A stretch of DNA of 64,000 nucleotides from Climacium dendroides (Eukaryota; Streptophyta; Bryopsida; Hypnales; Climaciaceae). The notes below the pieces were generated by a model. It was not told the origin of the DNA, made no database searches, and saw nothing but the letters and a program-made list of their open reading frames with translations. Shown piece after piece: positions 34,958 to 47,591 of this stretch. Position 1 is the first letter of the stretch; each line of letters starts with the position of its first letter. The stretch spans positions 18,099,029-18,163,028 of the forward strand of contig OX467083.1 in NCBI GenBank assembly GCA_950106755.1, given 5' to 3'. The translations under genes and the position numbers were made by a program.

Positions 34958-37900
34958 TTAGAAGGCAACAGGGGGGCGGATGAATTTCTCCTCCTGCAGT
35001 ACCTGTTTGATTTCCCTCAGTACCTGAAAGACAGCCTTTGTGTCAGACTTCCGCTAACAAGCCATCAAAAAAGGAAAAGACATTCTAAGTTCGTCAAGTT
35101 ACAGAAGTCATGTGCTCAAAATCCTGATTTTAAAACTGCCTTGCAAACGGGAAACAGAACAAAACATTGTTAACCCTTAAACGACGATCCGGTCACCGTG
35201 GAAATCATCTGTTTGGGTACCGTGTGAATTGTTGGCTTATAAAAATGCAAAAGCACTCGTTGCAAGAGAAACTACTGTAGAAGACCTCTCCTTTTCATGC
35301 AAAATTCTGAACAGAGGATGAATAGTTGCATTTCTGTCCTACACTGAAAGATTTTCTGTCATTCATCGACCAGAAAACGGACGCCGTGTCGTTTATGGTT
35401 AAACACATTGTGGCATCACTCACAATATGGTTAGCAGGGGGCTCTTCAAAACAGAAGCGGACGGACCTTGAAAGCACTGAAAGTGAGGTTTCAAAAGAGT
35501 TGTTTTTTACCTGAACTGCAATGGCAGTGGGTGTAAGTGCAGCTACTCCTGGCAATCCCAGACTTATCGCCAGATCTACACCCAACTCTCCAACTTAGTA
35601 AACAATGTTGCAGCAGTCACTGTAATTGGAAAACACAGATGCACTGCGTACAAAACAAAACCAGAGATACAAGGATGCCTAATAGGCAACAACTCATAAA
35701 TGCGTCCGAATATAAGGGTTTGAGCATGGCTCCTGCTATTGAACTGGAAGAGGTTTTTTGTTGGACCTTGCTGGTAGTTGCATGGGGATTCTAAATCATC
35801 TAAGAATGCACTTTTTGGACTCCAAATGAATAAACTATGAATTTTCAAAGTGCTGAAAATAGATAGACCTAAAATCGAATCGACTAGGCTCTCGTGCATG
35901 GAGGCTGAATTTTCAAAGTGCTGAAAATAGATAGACCTAAAATCGAATCGACTAGGCTCTTGTGCATGGAGGCTGTACATTCTAGGCAAGAATGTACAGG
36001 TCACAATTAGGTACTGTTACCGTAGAGAGAGAGAGAGCTTTCTGGTATAGATTTTACGAAGTTATAAAAGGTTAATATAAAAGGCTGAGCATGCAAACAG
36101 CCTTGGGAAGGAAGTGAAAAGGACATAGATGTATACCTCGAAAGGATAATCTACAATGAGCCCTTGCATAGTATTTCTCTCTTGCATCCATCAGTGTTGA
36201 CAGTTTTGAGAAAGCTTTCTCAAAATCGGAACAGTCGCCACCCAAAAGTGGGCGTGACTCTGTGCCAACTGTGGTTACCCGTTTGGCAAGATCCTCCACT
36301 GGCACGTCCAACCAGACGACAATACCATCCAGCAAGTAGGACCTGCATAAACCACAAAAAACCACAAACCCACAAATAACCCAGCAATCAGGTCATGTTT
36401 CAAAAGCAGACCTTGTTCAAAAAAGCGTAAGACACGTAACGTTGTGTAAAGCAAAGAGCAATAGGATGATATGTACCAATTTTCGTCGCGACAAACAGCA
36501 CCACCACCGGTTGCAACTACCAAGGAGTTGGTCACGGAGAGCTGCTGCAATGCACGAGTCTGAAAAAACAGAACCAGAACTACAAAGTTACAAGTCTTAC
36601 ATTTATAGAAAAGAGAAAAAAAAACATCTCCAAATGTACATGATAACCCCAAAAGAAAACACTGCTCTCCGTTCCTCTTCCCACTCCCTTATGATGCTCT
36701 TTATGATTTGCAAAACAGTCCAATCAGATGTGTAAACAACATGGCAGATTCTGAGGATCTACAGGGAATGTGCAATTAAAGAGTGTCATTAGAAATGGTT
36801 TGAGTGAGTCGCCATGAACCAAAGAGAGTTATTCAACAAAAGCATACCTCGAGATCTCTGAATGCAGACTCACTGTGCTGCCGGAAAATCTCTTTAACGG
36901 GCAGACCACCTACAAGGCTTTCAATCACCTCGTCACTGCACGCAACACAAACCAACACAATTTATCCAACGTATGGGATGCAATTGCATTTGAAACAGAC
37001 TATTCTTGATCAAACATACAACCCTTACTATGTAACAGAAAACGGAGTTTATATAAGAAACATAACCAAGTGAGTATATATATAAAAACACCTCCAATTA
37101 CAACGTAATGGTACCTGTCGGAAAATGTGTAGCCAAGGCAGTCGGACAAAACTCTTCCGACTGTGGATTTCCCCGACGCCATCATGCCCACAAGGAAGAT
37201 TGTTGACCCTTCACTCAACTTCGCCACTTCCTGGCACATCTGTGGCAATAGCCCCTCAAACTCTGATAATGAAGCTAGACCATCGACATCACCTGCACAA
37301 CAAGGCTCGACCATGAGCACGACGATAGCAAGACGGAGTTGAACTTTTTAAGCCCAGAATTTTTTTTTTAATTACACGAAGAATACGTTGCTGAATGTAC
37401 CAGAAGTATCTTTCACGTAGTGCAACTGGACTGCATTGGTCGAATCCTGCCATATCAAACATCACTCTTATTAGTACGATGTAGCTCCTTCCTCAAACAT
37501 AAAGCAATTATTATGGATCTAAACTTTCCTGAATGATGAAAATCTCACCGGTAGGAAAAGCCCCAGAGGTATTCTAAAAAACCTAGCGCGTTATAAATCA
37601 GAAATTCCCCTCAATGGCTTCACAATTGGCAGAGTTCAACAGGTGTTCTAAAATACCACTGGAAGATCATAATCCCCTTTTGTGTGAAGGTACCCATAAC
37701 GACATGAAAATTGCAGAGAAGATTCACGTCTCAGCACTAGAAACAAAGTCCCACAAGATAGACGGATTCATGAACCGAAGCAGCCAACTCGGGAAAAAGG
37801 GTGGAGTGATGCTCAGTCGAAACACCAATCCCACAATTTCGCAAAGGCAAACTTTTCAAACACTCTATAGAATCGTAGAATTACATCTCCACTAAGCCAT

Positions 37901-38531
37901 ATGCACTAAGCCATATGCATCATCTCAAGGAATTCAAGAGATGGATTCGTGACTGAACTGTAAATAGAATAGGATTCATAAAAGATACAAGTTTCTTATT
38001 CTATTCACAAGTCAGTCACTAATCCGCCATAGCTGTCTCCGTGCCAGCGAAGTTATCAACCTGGAAAATTTCCGAAATTCAAGAGGTAAATTCGTTGATT
38101 GACCTGTGAGTAGAATCGGATTCTTCAGTTATAAGAAAAGGATCCGTATAAGATGCAAGTTTCCTATTATACTCACAAGTCCAGTCACTAATCCGCCATA
38201 GCTGTCTCTATGCCAGCAATGTTATCAAACAGGAAACTTTCTGTCAGTGTAGAGGGACGGGTAGCGACGTTACCAAATCCACGACGTCTGCGTCGACAAA
38301 TAAATCCTTGGCGGCAGTTCGCCTTCTGGCCGGGCCTGCACAGCGGACGCCGGCAGGTTGGCCCGAAACGTGCCACGAAAGAGACGCTCTGCCGCTGCTG
38401 GACGGCGACGACGCTTTCACAAACGCATTCCACGACGTCACTGCCGGCGTCTCCTTCAGCGGACATCGACGGCTCGAGAGTCCACAAGACATCCCCGGAA
38501 CTGCAACATTGCGCCCTACGGCCACCGCCAT
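34958..38531 (-). CDS. Shikimate kinase, plastid-targeted, eight exons
   Basis: The minus-strand exons are 38531-38274, 37446-37401, 37292-37115, 36935-36848, 36559-36477, 36342-36137, 35593-35511 and 35023-34958. Joined they give 335 aa with consistent phases. The enzyme phosphorylates shikimate at O3 with ATP in the plastid, feeding chorismate and aromatic amino acid synthesis. Residues 1 to about 75 are Ser/Arg-rich with few acids, like a chloroplast transit peptide. The kinase core follows with the P-loop GMMASGKS (137-144), the shikimate-binding DSD (160-162), FRDLE, VVATGGGAV (204-212) and the lid motif RPLL (248-251). A final ALTPTAIAVQ helix matches plant enzymes. The acceptor of exon 7 could be six bases further on (35587), which would drop two residues. 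Introns 1, 6 and 7 carry repeats. All catalytic motifs are intact. Confidence 0.92.
35175..35398. mobile_element. TTAA-flanked element in shikimate kinase intron 7, 224 bp
   Basis: TTAA at 35171-35174 is followed by CCCTTAAACGACGATCC. The other end, on the opposite strand, reads CCATAAACGACAC before TTAA at 35399-35402. It belongs to the interspersed GAATAGTTGCA family and is its best-bounded copy in the window. It lies wholly within intron 7 of shikimate kinase, in antisense orientation relative to the gene if the family is read left to right. Confidence 0.5.
35740..36021 (+). mobile_element. Family-B AAGGTA-type element in shikimate kinase intron 6, with internal 68-bp duplication
   Basis: Blocks such as a GTAGTTGCATGGGGATTCT run, TTTTCAAAGTGCTGAAAATA and a TGTACATTCTAGGCAAGAATG region match the copies at 11512-11797 and 42643-42936. 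A 68-bp segment (35838-35905) is repeated in tandem (35906-35973) with almost no change, so that duplication is recent. The insertion is intronic and leaves splice sites intact. Confidence 0.55.
37931..38235. repeat. Two-copy hairpin repeat in shikimate kinase intron 1
   Basis: Two similar units of about 140-150 bases follow one another. Each contains an inverted pair formed by a GATTCGTGACTGAACTGT-type segment and a CACAAGTCAGTCACTAATC-type segment. Each then carries GCCATAGCTGTCTC..GTGCCAGC or its variant. The second unit overlaps the end of exon 1 and the donor at 38272, so part of the repeat coincides with coding sequence. Confidence 0.6.
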
Positions 38532-39580
38532 CGCTACTCACTGTATCCGAAACCAACCCCCCAAATCTCACGCTTCTCGGATTCCTAGTCTTTCTTTGAA
38601 TCGCAAGCTTCAAACTATTGTATCCCAAATAGCACGACAGTCGGCCCACGCTCTCTTGATTAATTCCTACTTTTGTTTTGAAATCCCAACCTCTGCCAAA
38701 TGTATCCCAAAACGCAACCCAATCGCCACTCTTACTCCGTTTTTGAATCCCAAACTCCACACAACGTATTCAAAAATCACCCACAGCGAGTCTTCACAGC
38801 ATTCCACCCAAATTCGTTCAATCCATCAGTCAATCCCCCACCGTGTCTTCACTCCACCCCAACCAACACGTCCTCATCCAATCGCACAAAACAGCGACGG
38901 AACGCAACGGAACGCAGTGCGAAGTAATAAGAGTGAAGGCGCTTGCAAAACCAAGCCAATGTGAGAGGAGGTGGCGCGTGGGCAGTACTAAAGGGAAACA
39001 GGGATAGGAAGAAAAAAAAGAAGAAGAAAGGGAGGACGCGGACTTGGGCTTTATAGGCTTACGTCTCTTTGCGTTGGTCCGTAAACTGACTCCCAAACTG
39101 TCAAAGGCCTCGCTTTCGGGAGCCGAAGAAGACTACGGATCTCCATCTTTTGAATTTTGGGGAAAGCTTTCGAAATTGTTTGTACTTTTTTTCCTGCAAT
39201 TTTCTGCAATTTTTTTTGGAATTTATGTAGAATTGTTTTTGAGGGAGGGGCGGGGACATGTTGCCGTAAGTCAGCTCCGCGTTCGTCTGTTGCTGTTGTT
39301 GCGGTAAGAGCGGGTCCGTCGTCGTCGTGGGGGAATCCTGTCATCCCGTGGCCGCCGTGCAGCTGCGGCGAGTCGCGGCACGGCGCGGCGAGCGAGGTTT
39401 TTCTTGAGTCAATTGGGGCGTTGCCATGCAGGACCGCTTTTCCACGACTCGTGGAAGACCCTTTGCTGGTGGGCGGCCCAGTCAGCGTTCGGGAAGTCCA
39501 AAATATTTAATTTAATTTAAGTCCAAAATAAGTTTTGGAGAAGACAAAATATTTATACAAGTGAGATGGTAGGAGGTAAA
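38532..39580. other. Upstream region of shikimate kinase; promoter presumably here
   Basis: This GC-richer stretch precedes the start codon of the minus-strand gene. Open frames on both strands follow from its composition and show no family resemblance. I could not fix a TATA box or start site. Confidence 0.45.
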
Positions 39581-39589
39581 GCAACCTGC

Positions 39590-40095
39590 ATGGGATATGT
39601 AAATTGAGGATTAGAAGGAGCTCAACTGCTCATAGTTAAGTCAAAAGCATGAAATTTATTTAAAGTAGAATTTTAGACCTTATTTAGGCATAGCAAAATA
39701 AATGTTTCCAAAAAACATTGAACTAAAAACAAGTTGGGAAATCAAGGTGACTTTCATCTTCCAAAACCCTATTGAGATTTGAAGCCTCCAATCAAATGTT
39801 ATGGACAAAAATCAAAGAAGGAATAGAAGGAACGTAAGTTTCACATTTTCAAACATCCTTCTTTGATTTTTGTCCATAACTTTTGATTCTAGGCTTAAAA
39901 TCTCAAATGGGGTCTTTGGTTATGAAAGCTACCTTCATTTCCCAAATTTTCTCAACTCAAAGGTTTTTGGAAAAAGTTATTCTATTGTGCCAAAATGAGG
40001 TATGAAGTTGTACATTGAACACAATTTATGTGTTTTTACAATGAGCAGTCAAGCTCTAATCTTCAAATTGTCCCATATTCTTTGAGGATTCATGA
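39590..40095. mobile_element. Fold-back element with long inverted arms
   Basis: The outer arms read AGCTCAACTGCTCATAG on the left and, on the opposite strand, AGCTTGACTGCTCATTG on the right. Pairing continues inward for about 200 bases per arm through a GACCTTATTTAGGCATAG region and its counterpart. The segments at 418-1114 and at 63930-64000 (cut by the window edge) are further copies. No coding sequence is present. Confidence 0.55.
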
Positions 40096-41106
40096 AAGAT
40101 ATTAATGAATTTCATTATAAAAATGACTTCTCCATCCCTCATCCTCACTAAATTTAGATAGAATAATTCCTATTAGTTTCCATGAATTTATTTTTTGATG
40201 GTAGATGATCAAATGATAGATTGGGATATGATTCTATGAACTCTTTGTGGATTTTTTAGATTCAGCAAACCAATTTTACATTTATTTGATATTTTAGTTG
40301 TTGGTCCTAAAACTAGCACAACAAAATTTGGCATTTTGAAAAATAAACCATTTGAGTTGAACTTGCTATCCAAATACAATATTTTCCTTCAATTCCCAAA
40401 TTGAACCAATTTTTTGAATACTAGGTCTTGATATTTTCTCTATTTTCTACTCAAAACAAAAATTTCATACATTTTTTTCACTGGTTTTTTGCTGGTGTTT
40501 TCAAAATTCCAGCCAATTAACTTTGAACAAGTTGCTAGTTCTTCTTGAACATAGGGACTAGCAACTTTTTTAAATCATTTTGGAGCCTGTTATTTTTTTC
40601 AATCAACTCATGTGATACTTGGTGATATCTATATCAAAAATAGGTGATACCTACGTAAAATTTGGCTATTGGTCTTAAATAAAATACAGCAACACCAATA
40701 TTCTTGCTATTTTGATTGGAAAAAAATGAGAAAATTTCTTCACACAAAATGCCTTCCAGTAGCGTCTTTTAGCAGATGGTGCATAGAAAAAACGTGCGTT
40801 GGACTGGGCTGGTGGACAGTGGCCGGCTTGTTGCTTCTTCTGTTCTGACTTCTGAGAGGGGCAGTTATTGATTTCGGTGTGGGTGTGGTTATCCAGAAAG
40901 GTGGAGGCACCCAATCCCAACTCTGCACCGTGAATCAACCTACGGAGTACATATGCCGTACTTCTAGGTTTTTTAGAATACAAACGTAGAATCCAAGGCC
41001 TCCTTACATGCTCATTTGGTGGGCAAGTATTCAGCTGATTCAAGCAAGAAGACAAAAGCGGCTCCACTGATTGACTTATTGAGTGGGCAAGCAAGAAAGG
41101 AAGAGT

Positions 41107-41474
41107 TGAAGTTTTACCGATACTAGTGGACAACTTCATTGGTGGAGACTAGTGAATTTAATATGTGTGAATTTTTTTATTGTTTCCTTCCCCACCCATT
41201 GGGTCTACATAAAAGTACAAAGCTTATTTTTCCCTGTAGTACTTGCTATGCAATTCCCCCAGTGATTGACACATGTAAGGAGGCCTTTACATGCTCGTCC
41301 GGTGGGACAATGCGCAATAGGGATGGTATAGGAGAAAATGTCAATTGCACTTTTATGTGGATCATGTGGGTGGGGAGGGATACGATGAGAAGTTCACATG
41401 TAGTAGATTCTCTCAAGATGGATTAGCCTCCACTAATGGAGTTGTCCACTAGTATCAGTTAAAAGTGGAGCTTT
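41107..41474. mobile_element. TIR element with GATACTAGTGGACAAC ends, about 368 bp
   Basis: CGATACTAGTGGACAACTTC near 41120-41139 is matched in inverted orientation by GAGTTGTCCACTAGTATC near 41440-41457. The similarity extends to about 45 bases per end, including a GGTGGAGACTAGTG-type segment. A 154-codon minus-strand frame begins inside the left end (41139), but it has no family resemblance and probably exists by chance. Confidence 0.55.
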
Positions 41475-41656
41475 TTTTCTGTTGCCCATCACAGTAAGAC
41501 GATTGATTGTTCGTATTTTGTCTTATCGCTTAGATGAAGCAGAGCTTTGTCCACTAGGCTAACATGTAAGCCTAAAATAGGGTGCTCTAAGGTTTGGTTG
41601 CCATTGAAGGCCCAAACCTCTAGCCACTAGAGGAGGCAAGAAGGTCCATCGAAGCA

Positions 41657-41957
41657 CATTACAAAAAAATTTAGACCTCCGGAGGGCTGCTAAGGTTTTG
41701 CTTTTTGGCATGCCGCAGTGCAAGTACAAGAAAAATTTTAAAATATATATTTTTTGAAAAAATAATATTAAAAAAATACTAAAATATTAAAAAAAATACT
41801 AAAAATTCACGTCGCGCTAACGTGGCACCAGTAGTGCTACATCAACTGTTGTCACTAAAAAATAATAAACAATTAAAAAATATTTTTATTTCGTCTATAA
41901 TTGCATCGGGGAGATTCAAAACTCGCGGCCCTCCAGAGGCCTGAAATTTTTGTAATG
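41657..41957. mobile_element. TIR element with CATTACAAAAA ends, 301 bp
   Basis: The left end CATTACAAAAAAATTTAGAC pairs with the right end (opposite strand CATTACAAAAATTTCAGGCC), and the pairing goes on through CTCCGGAGGGC/CTCTGGAGGGC for about 33 bases. The centre is very AT-rich. No target duplication is obvious. Confidence 0.65.
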
Positions 41958-42060
41958 AATAGGAGCTCTCCATTACATTTGACAGGAGCCAAATTTTGTA
42001 GCTACAAAAGTAGAGGCAAACAGACGACATGTGTAACTCTCCATCAAAGCATTCTCTCTT

Positions 42061-42209
42061 TTAGGGCAGACTTTCATGTGGAGTCAAAGGCTAGTAGAGT
42101 CTATTGATCATCAGTCAAATGGGTGTTCCCAAAAAAAAGGAAAAGACCATTTGATCGATGATCAACAAGCTCCACTAGCCTGCAACTCTACATGGAAGCC
42201 CGCCCTTAA
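42061..42209. mobile_element. Fold-back miniature element, about 149 bp
   Basis: Two arms of about 65 bases, starting TTAGGGCAGACTTTCATGTG and, on the opposite strand, TTAAGGGCGGGCTTCCATGT, flank a short A-rich loop. Shared inner blocks are GGCTAGT(A/G)GAG, TTGATCATC and TCAAATGG. The element can fold almost entirely into one hairpin. Confidence 0.65.
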
Positions 42210-42642
42210 TGGATGACGATGCCTCTTTTGTCATTTTCTTGTAAATGAGAGGATCTAGCCCCCCCCCCCTCTAGGTGTGTTTCTCCAATACATAGGCTGG
42301 AGGTTGGAGGTCCTAAATGAGTTACAAAAGCAATGGAACTTGGCTTGAGGTTTGGAAATCAAAGGTCTGACTTCCTACTAGCAATCAACTCTAAAAACAT
42401 TGTACATTTTAAAAAGGGTTGCTTTTAGTGATTACTACATTTCAACTATAAAAATTCATAAATAATTCCTTGAAGGTCCAGAAAAATAAAATAACTTGAG
42501 TTAGATGCCAATTCCATTTTTTTTCCTACTAAAATTTATTGAAATTTTTCAAGGTTTCTAGCTTCTTCCAAAATGAAATCAACTCTTCAAAGGTTGCTTA
42601 AGAATAGACTACTTTATTCATTTGGAGTGATACTAGACACAT

Positions 42643-42936
42643 AAGGTAACTAGACCTAAATTTCAATCCCCTTTTTGAAATCAATCCCTATATTGATTAT
42701 GGCCTAAAATGTACTTCCACTATTCATAAAAGTCTAGGGTCACTTGGTTTTGGAAATCAACCTATTTTCAATACTTTGAAAATTCATACTTCATTCATAT
42801 GGTGTATGGAAAAAGCATTAAAAGAAAATCTAAAATTCCCTTTTGACTTCCAACAAGAATCTACAATTTTTTTATAATATATCAATAGGAACCATGGTGA
42901 ATTGTTTATTTGTTTGATTTTAGGTGTAGCTACCTT
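42643..42936 (-). mobile_element. AAGGTA-ended TIR element, family B, best-preserved copy (294 bp)
   Basis: The ends are AAGGTAACTAGACCTAAATT on the left and AAGGTAGCTACACCTAAAAT on the opposite strand at the right. It is the reference for the more degraded copies at 11512, 25308, 35740 and 52545. It has no coding capacity. Confidence 0.65.
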
Positions 42937-43736
42937 AATAATATTCATTCATTTTCAAAGGATATCATTGAACTTGAGGGTATTGGTTCCAAAATGTACT
43001 TGAACAAATAAACAAATTAAGGTATCAATAAAATTAGGAATGCCTTGTGAACATCAATGTATTGTTATAAGTTTTAGCTTTTGCAAATGCATACCAAACT
43101 AGTATGTCCAATGGTATTAGCCAAAACTACCCAATTGTAGAACAATTGATGGGTATTTTTAATTCATCTATATTTGCACTTAAACTAGACATGAACAAAG
43201 TGCAGAATTCTAATTGATGTATATGTGTCATAAATCTAATACAACACTACAAAAAAGAATGAACTTTATAATCTTGTACTTTTTTAAAACTTCAAGTGTT
43301 GTAGGAGTTAATTATATTTTATTGCAATTCTCCCACTCCAATTGGAATTCATGAAATTGCAACAATTGTACCAAGAACCACCATTGTAGCTACTAGCAAG
43401 ATTCCAAGTTCTTGAACTACATTCATAATATTCTTACAACATACTGAAATTGCACTCATGGTAATGGTATGAGGTTTAAAAAAATTGAAACCCCTAAGGC
43501 TGGTTAACAATCCTAGTATTTCAATTGAATGTTACTTGCAACACTTGTATCAAAGGTAGTATGGTAAATATGAAACAAGGATTCATCTCAGGTTGGAATA
43601 ACAATATTCACTATGAAGATATCTGGATGATGATACCTGGATTGTAGTGACATTTTGTATTTCAAGGGTGTTCATTCAAGGTGATTCTAGTGTTATGTAT
43701 AGGCTATCCTATGTTATCAACTTTGAAAATTTATAA

Positions 43737-44540
43737 AATACTAGCATTTGGTGCTTGCTATGCTACGCATTCATCATGAGAATTTTTATGTATTAGATAG
43801 AATGCAGAACAAAAATTCCAATAAATCCTCAAAAAAAAAGACTAAAATCTTTGTATAATTTTTTTTATAAGTAAACATATATTGAAATGTACAATAGAAA
43901 TTTATTGAATGATGAATGAAACATATGCAATGGTAAATACTATAAAAAATACACATACATTAGAATGCATTAAAAATTTGATTCCATTGTTACAAGAAAT
44001 GGCAACCCAAATTGAAAAGAAAAACTTATAAATCTCAAAAACTTTGTGAACAACTTAATTGTTGTGGAATCCTAAATCGCTTCAATTGAATGAATTTCTC
44101 AAAATCATTTGGTAGTAGCAATAGAAAATTGAAATCATGAAAGCTCAAAGCTCACAAAAGCACAAAATCATAGAAGTGCAAAGAAGTGTAAAGCCAAGAG
44201 AAGCAATGGATTTGCTACCTCTATAATATCATCCTATGGATCCTCTTTAATATCACCTCAATTGCAACCACTATATTATTTCTATAATATCACCCTTTGT
44301 AAAAAGTGATATTACAAAAGTGATTGCAAACACTGCTACTCTATTTCTGTAATATCACATTGTGTGAAAATATGATTTTTATGTATGCATGATTGTAAAA
44401 TATTTTTACAAAATATTTAAAATCATTATTTTAAAGACTTATCAAAATCATTATCATGCATTCTATTCAAATATATCAAAATTTTACTAATATGTGATAC
44501 AATGAATGCGTATCATAGCAAGCACGAGCCCCTAGTATTA
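43737..44540. mobile_element. TIR element with GTGCTTGCTATG ends, about 800 bp
   Basis: The left end reads ACTAGCATTTGGTGCTTGCT and the right end, on the opposite strand, ACTAGGGGCTCGTGCTTGCT. Both continue ATG(C/A)TACGCATTCAT. The interior is AT-rich with several CAATAATATCAC-like blocks. No transposase is visible and the superfamily is unknown. Confidence 0.55.
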
Positions 44541-47349
44541 ATGGTAGCATTTGTGATATTACAGAGGGACTTATGATTTTAGTAGTATGATTACTAGAAT
44601 GTTGAAATAGTAAGAAACCACTTGGGTTACATTTCTCTTTGAGTTTACTAAAAATCCCATCAATGTTTTTTGGTCACTTGACCTTGAGATAGTTGAACTA
44701 TAGAAAATAAATTATTTTTAAGTGTCTCTACCTTATATACGATGCATATGAATGGAAAAAAATAATTTGAGCTATAGCATTGTTCATAACATTCTTTACC
44801 AAGTCATTTTGGGGAAAAAAAATTTCCATCCAAAAAAGGATAATCCTTAGCAGGATACCTCACTGAGGGTGGATGGCGTTATCATGATGACAACCTATTT
44901 CCAACCACTTGAGTGGTTCAGTCTATTAGTGGTATGGGAAGATTAGAGGGAAGAAGGGATTTTCATGTAGAGAAATAGATTTAAGAAGGATTCATAATTT
45001 TTTGAAATTTTTTCCCTCAAAAACAAAATTATCATGAATTTTTTTTATAAAGATTTTGTTTGTTCCATTCTTAATCTATAGACAAATCAATTTTCAACCA
45101 TAAGTTGCTTATAAAATCGATGTAGATGATCATTGTGGCTTTCAATGTATAGCTCCTAGACATTTCTACTGCTCTTGTTGGCCATGCTATATGTGAGTTG
45201 GCTCCTACAATAGAATTGATTAGAAATGGAAGAGTCTATTTTGTGAGAATGAGTTGATGGTCGAAAATGGATTGACTCCTTTAAAGTATAGATTTCAATC
45301 AAATCCTCCATGATCTAGTTTATCTTATCTTGAGTATATTATTATATCATAATTATCTTATAGCTTTGTTGTTCCTTGGATGTCTCAAAGGTAGAGGGAC
45401 CTCAACAAAGGATTAAGGAGGTTCCTTTGGTTTCTCCTAGAATCAAGACAAATTCAATGTTCTAACAAATGGCATGACAATGAACAATATTATACATGGC
45501 ATACTATTCAATTCAAATCACGTATAGGAGGCTATTCCAATCATGAAGAACTATTGATGAACATTATAAGTGTATGCACTGATGCCTCTATTTGAGATAT
45601 GGTGGGAGGATAGAAATAGTCCTAATGAACAATGTTATGGTTGTTCATGGATATCTCACTTTGATCAAATATATATCTTTCTTTTAGTTACAAACTGAAG
45701 TCTTTATTTATGTTTTTCTTTCTTTTTCTCATGACATGTGTAGAAGAGAGCAAATGTTCTCTATGTTGAAGAACTCTACAATGTCTACCTACTAGAAGCC
45801 CTCTCTTAATTTTTTGTTCTTTCTGTTTTACTTCTTTAGTTTTGGTGGCACTATAGGCACCAATTTCTAGAGATTGTGTTGTTTAAATCTTCATGAAAAT
45901 AATCTTTTTGTTCAGTTGCTAACTTCTTGCTAATTGTCCACAAGAGACCAACATGAATCTTGTATGCATCTAAAACCTTAAACTTTTATATGTATTTCAA
46001 CATCAACTTTGTTGTTCAAATTTAAGCTTCATAGGAGGCTGGGGTTGCATGCAGATTGAATAATGGTTACATTCTCATGTATGGTGGAAAATTAGCAAGA
46101 GTGATACTAGCCACTCCTAAATGAACTTTATAAATAATGTGTTTAAAAAAAATTCAACTGCCTTGTAGTTGATTTAGTTAGATTCCAACATTTTTTCTTT
46201 GTAGCCATGTTTGCACTCAATCAAATTTCAAAATGACATATCACCTCACAAGCACCAACTCAGAAGATAGGGCTATCAAATAACCAACATTTTCTTCAAC
46301 AAAATTGCTAGATGTCCTCACCAAGGACAAAATCAAATTGTCCAAGGTTTGTTTTTTTCATTTTTTATAAAGTGCCAAAGTGGCTATATCACTACAAAGG
46401 AAAGGGGTGATTTAAGTAAGTTTTTAATTTAAGTCCTAGTAGTATGATTACAAGTAATGACCTTTTAAAAATATTTTTAGTAAAAATTTACTAGAAATAC
46501 ATGAATTCAAAAGGGTCCAAATCTCATATCTTCAAAATCAATGAAGAACATTGCACTTGGTCATTGCAATCTACATTAAAAAAAACCCTTTGTATGACCT
46601 ACTCAAATCAACCTTAATAAATATGAGATCCAAACATGACACTTTTTGGGGAGAGAGGGAGTGATTTTCAATCAAAGCTATATTAATAGAGGATTACTAT
46701 TTATTCCACAAGTGGTTTGCACCATGTTTCATTACTTTGAGTATGCAGTGTATTTCAACATATAGAGAAGTGCATGTAATATTAGAGTTCTTTTATTCAA
46801 TGAAATATTTTAGTATAGTTTGAAGGAGTTGTCTTGAAGGCCTTGTAAAATTAGCATATTTTTGAGACTTTGATGTACATGTCTTGAAGATTCTTTACAC
46901 GTGCAAAAGTCCATAAAACATATGCAAATTTCTTCTCATAGAGTCTTCAATTCCCCAAAACAAATAGCAAACCAACCCAACTGCCTTGCAAATTTTTGTC
47001 CACACTTGCATCAACAAGTGCTCTATATGTGATAATTTCTTAGTCATCAAGAATATGAATGTTGTTGAATCGCCCCCCCTTCCTCTCAAGATAAATCCAT
47101 AATACGGAGGAGGTCCCACTGAGCAAAACCTCCTCATACTATGCAAAAATTAGAAAGGTAGTTACTGCCTCTTTTGAGCTCAATGTGACATATCACATTG
47201 AGCTCAAAATAATGAACTTGTTAATTGCATTTTACGAAATGTATTTTTGTTACATAACCCTATCCCACAACCGATACTTGTATTTTTCAAGATGCAAGAT
47301 GAGTGCAATTGATAAGGATATATGACATTGTCGTATCCATATCCATATT

Positions 47350-47356
<7 letters not shown>

Positions 47357-47409
<53 letters not shown>
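47357..47409. repeat. (TA)n microsatellite, about 26 units
   Basis: An uninterrupted TA run, the longest simple repeat in the window. Confidence 0.95.
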
Positions 47410-47413
<4 letters not shown>

Positions 47414-47591
47414 ACATACTTCGTCTATATCATATATACCACTTATATCTGTATTTGTATCCTAAATCCGTATTCCATATTATATTTTGTATCCTACTTC
47501 TGATGGCCATGATGGCTATGATCTGATGGTGTGAGGGAGGAGCCATTAATTTCCACTACATATCGACGGTCCTTTCTTTACAAATCAAAAG

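Noticed and set aside
40675..41139. 154-codon minus-strand frame
   Set aside because: It starts within a terminal inverted repeat and has no recognisable domain or codon pattern.
43245..43260. CACTACAAAAAAG as another CACTA end
   Set aside because: No matching TAGTG end with a direct 3-bp duplication was found downstream.
46200..46430. Copia retrotransposon end (LLDVLTKDK-like phrase plus purine-rich tract)
   Set aside because: Stops interrupt the frame, no reverse transcriptase or integrase motif could be found upstream, and no pair of long terminal repeats was seen. At most a very old relic.
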